Shown here: positions 15,942 to 23,727 of the stretch, one piece after another | Layout: each line of letters starts with the position of its first letter | Numbering within the stretch: the first letter of the stretch is position 1 | Made by a program: the position numbers and the translations under genes | From: Archangiaceae bacterium | Lineage (GTDB): Bacteria > Myxococcota > Myxococcia > Myxococcales > Myxococcaceae | Reading direction: 5' to 3' | Length of the DNA stretch: 37,380 nt | NCBI GenBank assembly: GCA_016879935.1 | Contig: JAACJQ010000260.1 | Location: 1-37,380, forward strand | The notes under the pieces: generated by a model | Told to the model about the DNA's origin: nothing | Database searches by the model: none | Seen by the model: the letters and a program-made list of their open reading frames with translations, nothing else

Positions 15942-17234
15942 TCAGAGGCCTTCGACGAACTCGATCAACGCCGCCTTCTGCGCGTTGGTGAGCGCGTCGT
16001 AACGAACGACCGACGCCGCGCCTTCACCACCGTGCCGTTCGATGGCGTCGTGCACGTTCGCGGCGGAGCCGTCGTGCAGGTAGCGGCGCTTGTGCTGGGT
16101 GCCCCACAGCGGCGTGGTGCGCCAGAAGCGCGGGCCGGCAGCGCCCATCACGCGCCCATCGGCCAGGCCCGGGCCCATGTCGTGAATGAGCAGGTCGGAG
16201 TACGGCGCGATGAGCTTGTTCGACAGCGCCTCGACCCGGGTGACCGTGCCGTCAGCGAGGGGCATGTAGTAGTCCTTCGCGGTGCGCATGGTGGGGCGGT
16301 GGCAGTCGGCGCAGCCCGCGACGCGGAACATGAGCTCTCCGTAGAACGAACGCGGCGTGCGCGGCCTGGGCGCCGGAGCACCGAGCAACGCCTGGAAGTG
16401 GAAGAGCTTGATGGAGTTCGCGCTCGCCGTGTCGTTCGGCTGCGCGCCCGCGACGAGACAGCCGGCAGGCAGCGGGCCTCCGTTGGGCGTGAACTCACGG
16501 GGGAAGAACGGCGTCGAGACACCGAGCTCGATGTTGAAGGGCTCGGTGGTGAACTGGAACAGCGTCGACGTCTGGGCCTTCCACCCGAACCGGCCCACGC
16601 GCGCCGCGCCAGCCGGCTGCCGCCGCGTGATGTCGAAGGTGAAGGCGCGCAGGCGAATCAGCGACTCGAGCTCGGTGCCGAACTGCGCGAAGCCGATGAC
16701 GCTCGGGTCCTTCCACGGCTGCTTGCCCTGCCACTCGCGAATCTCTTCGTCGGGCACCGCGTCGAGCAGGCCGAAGCCGAACACGGGCGGGCTGTGGCGC
16801 AGGCTGGTGGTGATCTTCGGCGCGGCCGGAACCGACTCGCCCATGATCGGGCAGCTCGCGCCGCCCGGCTCGTTGCGAATGTCGAACTTCTGAATGACGG
16901 GCCCACCCATCTCGAGCGCCGGCATCCAGTTGCCGTCGTTGTTGATCATGAAGTGGGTGACGTTGTTCGCGGTGCCGTTCTCGCTGCCGCCCGTGACGGG
17001 AAAGCCGTGACAGGTGACGCAGGCCTTGGCGTTGAAGGTGGGGCCGAGGCCTTCGGCGACGGTGAACTCCTTCTCGTAGGCGGTCTTGCCCGCGTTGAAG
17101 AGCGCGAGCTGCGAGGCGGTGAGGCCCGCGACGGGAGCCCCGATGGGCGTGGGCGCCACGGGGTTGCACGGCGGGTCGGCGAAGGCCGTGGTGGAGACGA
17201 GCAGGCCAATGAGCAGGGTCTTGAGGAAGTTCAT
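15942..17234 (-). CDS. Di-haem oxidoreductase (DHOR / DUF1111-like cytochrome)
   Basis: 430 residues. Start at 17234 follows AAAGGAGA. Signal peptide at 1-19 (LLIGLLVSTTAFA), so periplasmic. Haem-binding sites CVTCH (72-76) and CADCH (308-312), with a GLGPTFNAKACVTCHGFP block before the first and RRYLHDGSAANVHDAIERHGG near the end, typical of the di-haem oxidoreductase family (often annotated thiol oxidoreductase), distantly related to MauG and cytochrome c peroxidases. It begins 13 bp after the stop of the 17248-18261 gene and is probably co-transcribed with it. The convergent plus-strand genes end just beyond it. Substrate unknown. Confidence 0.9.
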   Translation of the reverse strand: MNFLKTLLIGLLVSTTAFADPPCNPVAPTPIGAPVAGLTASQLALFNAGKTAYEKEFTVAEGLGPTFNAKACVTCHGFPVTGGSENGTANNVTHFMINNDGNWMPALEMGGPVIQKFDIRNEPGGASCPIMGESVPAAPKITTSLRHSPPVFGFGLLDAVPDEEIREWQGKQPWKDPSVIGFAQFGTELESLIRLRAFTFDITRRQPAGAARVGRFGWKAQTSTLFQFTTEPFNIELGVSTPFFPREFTPNGGPLPAGCLVAGAQPNDTASANSIKLFHFQALLGAPAPRPRTPRSFYGELMFRVAGCADCHRPTMRTAKDYYMPLADGTVTRVEALSNKLIAPYSDLLIHDMGPGLADGRVMGAAGPRFWRTTPLWGTQHKRRYLHDGSAANVHDAIERHGGEGAASVVRYDALTNAQKAALIEFVEGL

Positions 17235-17247
17235 GGTCTGTCTCCTT

Positions 17248-18261
17248 TCAGCCGCCACAGATGTTGAAGTAGCCCGCGGGGAATTTCGGCTCGACGTGGG
17301 TCTGGCAGCTCGTCTGCGTCTCGATGAGACCGCTGATGGGCTGGGTCACGTAGCCTTTGGGAATCTGCGCGGGGTACGCGCCGCCCCAGCTGATCATCGT
17401 GTTGTCGCGTGAGGCGAGGTAGCCGGGCTTCGGGTCGGGCTCGAGGCTCGTCGAGATGGCCATGCCGGTGCCCTCCCAGATGCTCGCGAGCACCTGGTCG
17501 AAGCTCATCGCGCGCGACGGCGAGAGGCCGCCGTTGATGTAGTAGGGGCCGTACTGGTCGGGCTTGCAGAGGTTGTACGGCAGGAACGCGACGTAGGTGC
17601 CGCCCGTGCCCAGCATGTCGAGCATCTGGTCGTAGCGGTACGTGGTGTCGATGCTGCCGTCACCCTGCGGGTTGCCCTCGAACATCGGCGTGCAGAGCAT
17701 CTGAATCGTCGGCACCTTCACCGGAATCGAGTTCGGCGGCGGGCCCGCGGGGAAATCGGCTTCGTTGCCGATGAGCTGCAGCGTCAGCGCGTCGTAATAG
17801 AAGGTCGTCTCGAACAGCATGCGGCCGACGATCCAGATCTGCCACTTGCCGTTGGTGACGCTGACGGGGACCTGGTTGTACGGCGTCGAGACGTCGACCG
17901 GCCGCGTGTAGCTCATGCGGTAGGGCAGGGCCTTGTGGAACTTGCCGCGCACGCGCACGGTGTTGGCGGCCTTGTCGTAGTCGATGGTGACGTGGGCCTT
18001 CGCCTCGTCACTGCACATGATGGGCTCTTGAATGAAGACCTCGTTCGGAGCGCCCGTGCCCAGCCCGAGTGGAATCTCGATGCGGCCCTTGTCGGGCGGC
18101 GCGTAGACGTAGCGCTGCTCGATCGTCGAGAAGCCCGTCGCCAGCGGCCGCGGTACGACGGGCGCCGTCCCCGGTGCTGGAGGCGCAGCCATCGCGCTCC
18201 CCACGTTCCAGACCACCATGAGCGCGCCCAGCAGCACGCTCCCCCGATTGCGTCGTTGCAT
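17248..18261 (-). CDS. Secreted protein of unknown function, partner of the di-haem oxidoreductase
   Basis: 337 residues. The start at 18261 is chosen over 18276 because GGGAGGAA lies upstream at good spacing. N-terminal signal (GSVLLGALMVVWNVGSAMA) and a Pro/Ala-rich start to the mature part. The body is rich in aromatic and strand-like sequence (QRYVYAPPDKGRIEIPLGLG, HVTIDYDKAANTVRVRG, WQIWIVGRMLFETTFYYD) and has five cysteines, including the C-terminal ICGG. No haem site or catalytic motif is present. It lies immediately upstream of the di-haem cytochrome gene (13-bp gap), so a role as a periplasmic partner is likely. Family not recognised. Confidence 0.78.
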   Translation of the reverse strand: MQRRNRGSVLLGALMVVWNVGSAMAAPPAPGTAPVVPRPLATGFSTIEQRYVYAPPDKGRIEIPLGLGTGAPNEVFIQEPIMCSDEAKAHVTIDYDKAANTVRVRGKFHKALPYRMSYTRPVDVSTPYNQVPVSVTNGKWQIWIVGRMLFETTFYYDALTLQLIGNEADFPAGPPPNSIPVKVPTIQMLCTPMFEGNPQGDGSIDTTYRYDQMLDMLGTGGTYVAFLPYNLCKPDQYGPYYINGGLSPSRAMSFDQVLASIWEGTGMAISTSLEPDPKPGYLASRDNTMISWGGAYPAQIPKGYVTQPISGLIETQTSCQTHVEPKFPAGYFNICGG

Positions 18262-18600
18262 TGTTGTTCCTCCCACGGGTCACACTGCGAACTGCCGCCC
18301 AGACCGAGCAGCGTTCAGCACCTCGATGGGCTCTTCTCGTGAAGAGCTCATCTGGACCCTGTGACCCGGAGGCTCCCGAGAACGTCCGGGCCCGCCTCCC
18401 CCACGCGATCAGTCTTCACCGCATCGCTGGGTCCATTCCGGTGATGAATCGGTCTGGACTCGAGAACCCTACAGGGCGGGGTCCATGGCGACGCAAGGGG
18501 TGGGTCATCCCACACACCCACTGACACGCGACGAAAGGACAAATGTGAGACTTGTGTTTTTCAGAAGCTATAGAGCCGAGGTCGCTGAAAGCCGGTCGAG
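18262..18600. promoter_or_regulatory. Divergent intergenic region with a palindromic hairpin and a possible plus-strand promoter
   Basis: No gene is seen in these 339 bases. GCTCTTC-TCGT-GAAGAGC at 18330-18347 is a perfect 7-bp inverted repeat, 69 bp upstream of the minus-strand ATG, and is a plausible operator. GTGGG-TCAT-CCCAC lies near 18505-18520. A possible plus-strand promoter is TGAGAC (18546-18551), 17 bp, TATAGA (18569-18574), with the GTG at 18601 just downstream; its -35 match is weak. The stretch around 18540-18575 is visibly more A/T-rich than its surroundings. Confidence 0.4.
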
Positions 18601-19011
18601 GTGCGCGTGGGGTCTGCCAACTGCCAGGTGAAGAACACCGGCGGACAGCTGCGGGTCGAGCTGTTCGGCAAGCTGAACGCTCAGTCGGTTCGCGACGTGA
18701 CGGGTCGCGTGACGGGCGAGCTGAAAGACGCCACCGAGATCATCTTCGTCACCATCGGCGTCACCGACTGTGCCGAAGACGCGCGGCCCGAGCTGGTGAA
18801 GCTGCAGCAGCTGGTGGCGGCGCAGAAGAAGCGGTCGGCCTGGGTCGATGACCGCTCGCAGTTCCGTGGCATCGCGCTGTGGGTCATGCACCTGGCGAAC
18901 GATCAGGCCGCGAAGGCGACGGCCACCATGGAGCAGGCGCTGAAGTGGCTGAGCTCGACTGAAACCCGCGAGAGTTTCGCCTCTCAGCGTGCGATGGGGA
19001 CGTCACGATGA
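18601..19011 (+). CDS. STAS-like small protein
   Basis: 136 residues with a GTG start. The order of strands and helices (QLRVELFGKLNAQSVRDVTGR, then EIIFVTIGVTDCAED, then a helix PELVKLQQLVAAQ, then RSAWVDDRSQFRGIALWVMHL) resembles an anti-sigma-factor antagonist/STAS-like fold, which binds and is regulated by partner proteins; there is no clear phosphoserine site, so this is tentative. No signal or membrane segment. Its stop overlaps the ATG of the AhpD-like gene (ATGA at 19008-19011), so translation is coupled. A promoter-like TATAGA lies 26 bp upstream. Confidence 0.65.
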   Translation: MRVGSANCQVKNTGGQLRVELFGKLNAQSVRDVTGRVTGELKDATEIIFVTIGVTDCAEDARPELVKLQQLVAAQKKRSAWVDDRSQFRGIALWVMHLANDQAAKATATMEQALKWLSSTETRESFASQRAMGTSR

Positions 19012-19658
19012 GCCGGGAGCTGTCGTTCGCAGAGCGCACGTTTCTGAACATCGAGCGCAAGCTCGCCGTGCTCGCGCGCGGCTACCACATCACCTTCGAC
19101 GAAGAGCTCGTGCGCCAGCGCGGCATCATGGGCTTCTTCCGGTGGGCGGCGCAGACCGACAAGGTGACGAACGAGCTCATCGCCACCTTCGGCGAGACGC
19201 GGTTTCACCTCATCGCCGGCTTCGCCTCGTTGTGGAACGGCTGCGACTACTGCGGCTACGGCCACCTGCTCGCGTTGAACCTGTGCATCTACCGCGACAC
19301 GCAGCAGCTCTTCGCCATCGACGAGCAGGAGGTGCACCAGATGCTCCGCCTGCGCGACAGCGAGCTGCTCGCGTTCCTCGACGAGCGGCTGGGCAAGTCG
19401 CACCCCGACTTCGTGAAGCTCATTCGGCGGCAGCACGACCTGCGGGTCGCCGATGGCCCGCTGCAGGGTGAGGACAAGATGCTGGTGAAGTCGATCGCGC
19501 TCTACGAGTGGATCAACGAGTGCAGCATCACCGTCGACGCGCCGTCGCCGCCGCTGGGCCCGGTCGCGAAGAACGGCGAGCTGCGCAAGCGGTACGAGGC
19601 GGCACGCGCCGAGTTCCGCAAGGCGAAGGCCGCAGCCCAGGTGACGCAGCAGCCGTGA
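19008..19658 (+). CDS. AhpD-like (carboxymuconolactone decarboxylase fold) protein with CxxCxxxH motif
   Basis: 216 residues, cytosolic. Residues 72-88 include NGCDYCGYGH, i.e. Cys79-x-x-Cys82-x-x-x-His86, the thiol/His arrangement of AhpD-type alkylhydroperoxidases, which relay electrons to peroxiredoxin. The protein is mostly helical before and after it (RWAAQTDKVTNELIATFGE, EVHQMLRLRDSELLAFLDERLG). The N-terminal and C-terminal extensions are longer than in AhpD itself (~175 residues), so peroxidase activity is inferred only from the motif. It is coupled by a 4-base overlap to the STAS-like gene and precedes the HEAT protein. Confidence 0.78.
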   Translation: MSRELSFAERTFLNIERKLAVLARGYHITFDEELVRQRGIMGFFRWAAQTDKVTNELIATFGETRFHLIAGFASLWNGCDYCGYGHLLALNLCIYRDTQQLFAIDEQEVHQMLRLRDSELLAFLDERLGKSHPDFVKLIRRQHDLRVADGPLQGEDKMLVKSIALYEWINECSITVDAPSPPLGPVAKNGELRKRYEAARAEFRKAKAAAQVTQQP

Positions 19659-19692
19659 CGCGCGTGCGGGGGTAGGGTTGGTTCGCCGCCCC

Positions 19693-20718
19693 ATGCCGAG
19701 TCGACCCGACAGCTTCGACGACGTCTTTCGCGAACCGCTCGCGGCGACGACGCTTCGGCTCACGGGCGACGACGCGCCCGAGCGGCTGTGGGCGGCGTGG
19801 GCGGTGGCGTTGCGCGAAGGAGACGGTGCGCTCCTCGAGCGGCTGCGCACCGAGCCGAGCGAGGGCGTGCGGGCGAGCCTGGTGAGCGTGGTGGCGAACG
19901 CCGAGCGTGCGCCGCTGTTGGGGTCGGTGCTGGTGCTCGATGCGTCGTCGCTGGTGCGCGAGACCGCCGCGCGGGTGCTCTGTCACATGGCGAACGAGGT
20001 GGCGCCCGTGGTGGCGTTGCTGCGGCTGGTGCTCCAGTCGGACAAGTCGGTGGCCGTACGCGTCGCCATCGTCGAAGAGTTCCCCTCGGCTTCGCCCGCG
20101 CTGCGCGAGCTGCTGCTGCTGGCCTTTGGTGACGAGGCGCTCGAGGTGCAGGTCGCGGCGGTGCAGCGCGCGCTGCTGCTGGGCGTCGAGATCGAGGCGT
20201 GTGAGCAGGCCGTCTCGTCACGACCGGTGCTGGCGGAGCGCGTCGCGCGCGGGCTGGTCCTGCGCGATGGCGTGCCGGCGAGCGTGGCGGCTGCGCGCAC
20301 GCCGCAGTTCCGGCAGGTGTTGCTGCGCTCGGCGCTGGAGCTGCGGCTGCCCCTCCGAGAGCTCGACTGGTGGCCGCTGCTCGAACTCGATGCATCGCTC
20401 CGGCAGGTGGCGCGCTCGGCGTTCCTCGCGTCGTTGATGCCGAGCGACCTCGAGCTGTTCCTCCATCTGTTCACCGTGCTCGACTTTCATCAGAGCCCAA
20501 CACTCCTGTTCCTGATGGAGCGGCTGGTGACGGTGGCCTCGCCGCGCACCATCGATGCGTGTGCAGCCCAGCTGGGCGATCTCGCGCGAGGCTTGATGAC
20601 GCTGCCCGACGACGAGGGGCACGGGCTCGATGACGAGTTGATGATCGATGCCGACGAGCCCGGGTCGACCGAGCGCGGCCGGCTCGTACGGCTGTTGAAC
20701 GAGGTGCTCGCGCGGTGA
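19693..20718 (+). CDS. HEAT-repeat protein, unknown function
   Basis: 341 residues from the ATG at 19693 (a TTG at 19678 is an alternative). About 35-215 contain HEAT-type helical repeats (APERLWAAWAVALREGD, VRASLVSVVANAE, VRETAARVLCHMANE, VAVRVAIVEEF, LEVQVAAVQRAL), with further helices to about 310, and an acidic tail (LPDDEGHGLDDELMIDADEP). Such proteins act as binding scaffolds; no catalytic residue is visible and no partner can be named. It is third in the plus-strand group with the STAS- and AhpD-like genes. TAGGGT lies 14 nt before the ATG and may be its own promoter element. Confidence 0.78.
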   Translation: MPSRPDSFDDVFREPLAATTLRLTGDDAPERLWAAWAVALREGDGALLERLRTEPSEGVRASLVSVVANAERAPLLGSVLVLDASSLVRETAARVLCHMANEVAPVVALLRLVLQSDKSVAVRVAIVEEFPSASPALRELLLLAFGDEALEVQVAAVQRALLLGVEIEACEQAVSSRPVLAERVARGLVLRDGVPASVAAARTPQFRQVLLRSALELRLPLRELDWWPLLELDASLRQVARSAFLASLMPSDLELFLHLFTVLDFHQSPTLLFLMERLVTVASPRTIDACAAQLGDLARGLMTLPDDEGHGLDDELMIDADEPGSTERGRLVRLLNEVLAR

Positions 20719-21023
20719 CGTTGAGGCTGTTCGGCAATTGAGAGTGGAGGACTCGTCGCTCCATGGCGCGCAAGCCGGGGAGATGAATCGCGACTGCGCG
20801 TTTCCCGAGATGTCGGCCCGCAGATCTCTCGACGAACCGCCCGCGTCCTCATCGGCAGTTGGGTTTGCCGCCGTCGAACGCTTGTCGGGGGGCGCGCGTG
20901 CGACCGGCTCCGCGCTGGTGTCGAGGTCCACTCCGCTGCGCTTCGATTGGAACCTCGCGTTGCGACGGTTTGCGCTCCGCACGATTCGGGCTCGGAGCCC
21001 AAACGAGTGCTTCGACGTCGAAG
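20719..21023. other. Gene-free interval with an exact 14-bp palindrome
   Basis: No gene is supported in these 305 bases; the open frames crossing it lack start signals and have arginine-rich composition typical of shadow frames. CTTCGACGTCGAAG at 21010-21023 is a perfect 14-bp palindrome abutting the stop of the minus-strand MEMO gene, and GGGCT-CGG-AGCCC at 20988-21000 is a small hairpin. Together they may form a transcription end for the minus-strand gene, although no T-tract follows. Confidence 0.4.
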
Positions 21024-22436
21024 TCACTCGGGCGCAAGACCACGCTCGGCCTCGAGCACCGTCGCATCGAGCCGCGGGATGCCGTCTTTCACGATGATGG
21101 GCACCGAGCGGGCGCGGGTCTGCCCCTGCGCGCAGGTGACGCCGAGAATCCGACCTCGGCCGTCTTTGGAGAACGTGGCTCCGAGCGCTGGCGCGAAGAC
21201 GCCTCCGTCGAGCCACTCGATGGGTCGCAGCGCACCGAAGTCGCGACCGATGACGGCGTCGGCCCCGAGGGGGAAGAGGCGGCGAGCCCGCTCCAGCGCC
21301 GCGCGTTCGTCGACACCCGCACGGTGGGCGAGCACGACCACACAGTCTCCGTCGAGCTTCGCAGGCAGCGGCTTCGAGAGGTCGACGCCGATGACCGACA
21401 TCGACTGGCCACGAACGTCGAACGTCTGCTGCGTGCCGGGCGCGAGCGAGAACACGGTCGTGTCGGCGCCCATGAAGAAGCGGTCTTCTTTTCCACGGAG
21501 CCTCGACAGCAAGGGGTTCGAAGGCATGCCGGCGTCGCCCGTCATCGACCAGCGCCAGGGCCCCACCACGCCGAGCGTCGAGGGCGCGTCTCCCGTCACC
21601 GCCACCGTGAGAGCGGGCACGGGTCGCGGTGCTCCCTTCGTGAGCACGAAGTACTGGTGGCTGGTGGAGTCGAGCATCAGGGACTCGCGGCGGCGCTGGG
21701 AGTTGGTGTGCAGCACGCGGGTGGCCTGGCTCGCGCCGCGGAGCTGGGCGAAGCGCAGGGCGACGAAGAGTGACTCGGGCGAATCGACCTCGCGCGCGAA
21801 GAGGCCCTCGAGGTCGAAGGCCGTCACCGTCGCCAGACTTGCCTCGTCGTGAAACGAGGCCCAGGGCTCGGGCTGGTAGTGCGAGAAGTCGACGCTCGCG
21901 ACGACGAGCGCATCAGGCGGCAGGGTTTCGTGGAGCCGCTGCGCGAGCGCCTCGAGCCGGTCTCGCGGTGTCTCCCACTGCAACAGCACGGGCACGAACC
22001 GCGCTGCCGGGAGCTGCTTTCGAATGAACGGAGCGTGCACGTGCACCGAGTGCTCTCCCTGAAACGCGAGGTCGTTCGTCGCGAGCGCGAGCTGCTCGGC
22101 GAGGGCTGCGTCGGCATCGAGCGCTCCGAAGACCGTCTGCCAGCGAACGGCACGCGCTCCCGTCACGCCGACGCCTTTGACGTAGTGGTCTGGCGCGACG
22201 AGCACCACGGTCGATGGCCGCTGTGTCGCCAGCGCTTGCCAGAACCCGGCGAGCTCGAAGCCGTCGATGAGGTGATGCGGCGCGACGGCGGCCGTGACGG
22301 GCCCGCCGATCTCGAAGTGTTCGCCCTTCGCGACGAGCGCGCTCCACATGCGCTCATCGCCCGGGTACGTGCCGACGACCTCGACGACTCCGGCATCGAC
22401 CTGCGCCGCGAGCACGGCCGCGAGTAGCCAGCTCAC
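21024..22436 (-). CDS. Exported MEMO-family protein (AmmeMemoRadiSam protein B-like) with possible CapA-like C-terminus
   Basis: 470 residues. GTG start at 22436, sharing GTGA with the stop of the upstream gene; the longer frame to 22682 lies inside that gene. Signal-like N-terminus (SWLLAAVLAAQVDAG). The N-terminal domain carries VGTYPGDERMWS, APHHLIDGFELAG (~52-64), VVLVAPDHY (~77-85) and VASVDFSHYQP (~204), matching MEMO proteins, a fold related to extradiol dioxygenases that usually lacks the metal role. The C-terminal third (DGDCVVVLAHRAG, LGADAVIGRDFGALRPIEW) resembles the distal half of CapA-type domains, an inference. The radical SAM and AMMECR1 partners of the classical set are absent here. 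Why it is exported is unclear. Confidence 0.82.
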   Translation of the reverse strand: MSWLLAAVLAAQVDAGVVEVVGTYPGDERMWSALVAKGEHFEIGGPVTAAVAPHHLIDGFELAGFWQALATQRPSTVVLVAPDHYVKGVGVTGARAVRWQTVFGALDADAALAEQLALATNDLAFQGEHSVHVHAPFIRKQLPAARFVPVLLQWETPRDRLEALAQRLHETLPPDALVVASVDFSHYQPEPWASFHDEASLATVTAFDLEGLFAREVDSPESLFVALRFAQLRGASQATRVLHTNSQRRRESLMLDSTSHQYFVLTKGAPRPVPALTVAVTGDAPSTLGVVGPWRWSMTGDAGMPSNPLLSRLRGKEDRFFMGADTTVFSLAPGTQQTFDVRGQSMSVIGVDLSKPLPAKLDGDCVVVLAHRAGVDERAALERARRLFPLGADAVIGRDFGALRPIEWLDGGVFAPALGATFSKDGRGRILGVTCAQGQTRARSVPIIVKDGIPRLDATVLEAERGLAPE

Positions 22437-23662
22437 TGCCTGGCGCGCTCCCGGTACTTGAGACCGCCCCATTCGACCGCGACGAAGCCCTTTCGTGCGG
22501 GCGCAGCCTCGAGCTTCTGTGGCGGCAGCTTCACTGGCGCGTCGAGCGCGCGGAAGTCCATCAACACCCGAATGACGGTGTCGGGCCTGGGCGTGATGTC
22601 GAGCGGCGCGGCCTGGTCGATCTCGGCGCGAGTCGCGAACCGCACCGCGACGAACGGAGAAGTCGTCATCAGCGGCAACCAATACGCCGTGAAGTCTTCG
22701 GTCTCGGCCGTCGAGAGGCCGAGGGCGCGCAGCCGCTCGGTGAGGAACGCGCCGACCTCGCTCCGTGGCACCACCTCACCCTCCCGCAGGGGAGCGGGGC
22801 GCTCGGTGAGACCGCTCTCCCAGAAGAGATACGGGTGGGTGCGACCATCGGCGGTGAGCATGGTTCCTTCGGGCGTTGCTTTGACCGTCCAGCCGTCTCG
22901 GTACGGAGGCTCCGACACGGTCACGCCGCCTCGGGGCGCGACGGTGACGCGCACCTGCTGCGGGCTGGTCGGGTACAGGTAGATGACGGGCTTCGCCATC
23001 TCGCCCTCGTATTCGTGGAACGAGACGCGCAGCTCGGTGCTGGCGACCGCGCCGTTCTTGAACTCGGCGACGAAGCGAAAGCGGTTCGAGCCCAGCGACA
23101 TGTTCGCGAGCGACTTGGCCACGCGGTACTTGAAGGTGCGCGCACCCGGCTTGAACGACTTGATGCGGCTCTTGGCCTGAATCGCGCCCGAGGCGTCGAA
23201 CGACGTCGCCTCGATCGAGACGGCGTCAGGTCCCACGGTGCCGACGAAGTCGGTGGCCGGCTCGTAGATCGACTGCTCCTCTCTCGGTGACGTGACGGCG
23301 ATTGTCTGTTCTCCAGTCGCGGTCTGCACCAACGGGTCTCGCTCGATGGCGACGCGCTCGAAGACCTGCCGCGGCTCGCCCGGCGCTTCGCACACGATGC
23401 GCGTGTGGTCGGCGTCGAAGGTGAGCGCCCACACGGTGTCGCTGCGGTCGAACTTCACGCGAATGACGCCGGCCTTGTCGTCGTGGCTGACGATGTTGAG
23501 CGGGCGGAGCGATTTTCGCTTGAGGCTCGCGTACGAGACGTTGGGCCCTCCGGCGATGAAGAGCGTCTCTTTCGACGCCGGGTCCCGGTACATCTCGTCG
23601 TCGGCGAACGAGGGCAGGGCCAGCAGACCGCACAGCACGAGCGCGAAGCGGGGCAGGGTCAT
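22433..23662 (-). CDS. Secreted protein with KPVIYLYP motif, unknown function
   Basis: 409 residues from the ATG at 23662; the longer frame to 23707 crosses the promoter region. Signal peptide LPRFALVLCGLLALPSFA. The N-terminal half is strand-rich; about 226-300 hold GEMAKPVIYLYPTSPQQVRV, PYRDGWTVKATPEGTM and HPYLFWESGLTE, a motif set I have seen in conserved secreted proteins of unknown function in several bacteria (KPVIYLYP ... W ... YLFWE). The C-terminal part has a helical segment (SEVGAFLTERLRALGLS). It is coupled by GTGA overlap to the MEMO gene downstream. No Shine-Dalgarno; TAGGCT lies 8 nt before the start. Confidence 0.8.
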   Translation of the reverse strand: MTLPRFALVLCGLLALPSFADDEMYRDPASKETLFIAGGPNVSYASLKRKSLRPLNIVSHDDKAGVIRVKFDRSDTVWALTFDADHTRIVCEAPGEPRQVFERVAIERDPLVQTATGEQTIAVTSPREEQSIYEPATDFVGTVGPDAVSIEATSFDASGAIQAKSRIKSFKPGARTFKYRVAKSLANMSLGSNRFRFVAEFKNGAVASTELRVSFHEYEGEMAKPVIYLYPTSPQQVRVTVAPRGGVTVSEPPYRDGWTVKATPEGTMLTADGRTHPYLFWESGLTERPAPLREGEVVPRSEVGAFLTERLRALGLSTAETEDFTAYWLPLMTTSPFVAVRFATRAEIDQAAPLDITPRPDTVIRVLMDFRALDAPVKLPPQKLEAAPARKGFVAVEWGGLKYRERARQ

Positions 23663-23670
23663 GGCGCCGC

Positions 23671-23676
23671 AGCCTA
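23671..23676 (-). promoter_or_regulatory. Candidate -10 element (TAGGCT), leaderless type, for the 22433-23662 gene
   Basis: On the minus strand TAGGCT ends 8 nt before the ATG at 23662, with no Shine-Dalgarno between. The same hexamer and nearly the same spacing occur at 7080-7085. Confidence 0.4.
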
Positions 23677-23712
23677 CCTCGCCGAAAGCGAGATCAGCCC
23701 CACTCATCCGGC

Positions 23713-23718
23713 TATGGT
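23713..23718 (+). promoter_or_regulatory. Candidate -10 element (TATGGT), leaderless type, for the cyclase operon
   Basis: TATGGT ends 9 nt before the GTG at 23728, again without a Shine-Dalgarno. It lies in a 65-bp divergent region that also holds the TAGGCT of the opposite gene. Confidence 0.4.
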
Positions 23719-23727
23719 CCGCCCCGC

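Noticed and set aside
20738-21097. 119-codon plus-strand frame before the MEMO gene end
   Set aside because: TTG start, no ribosome-binding site, no domain-like sequence, and it runs into the MEMO gene on the other strand.
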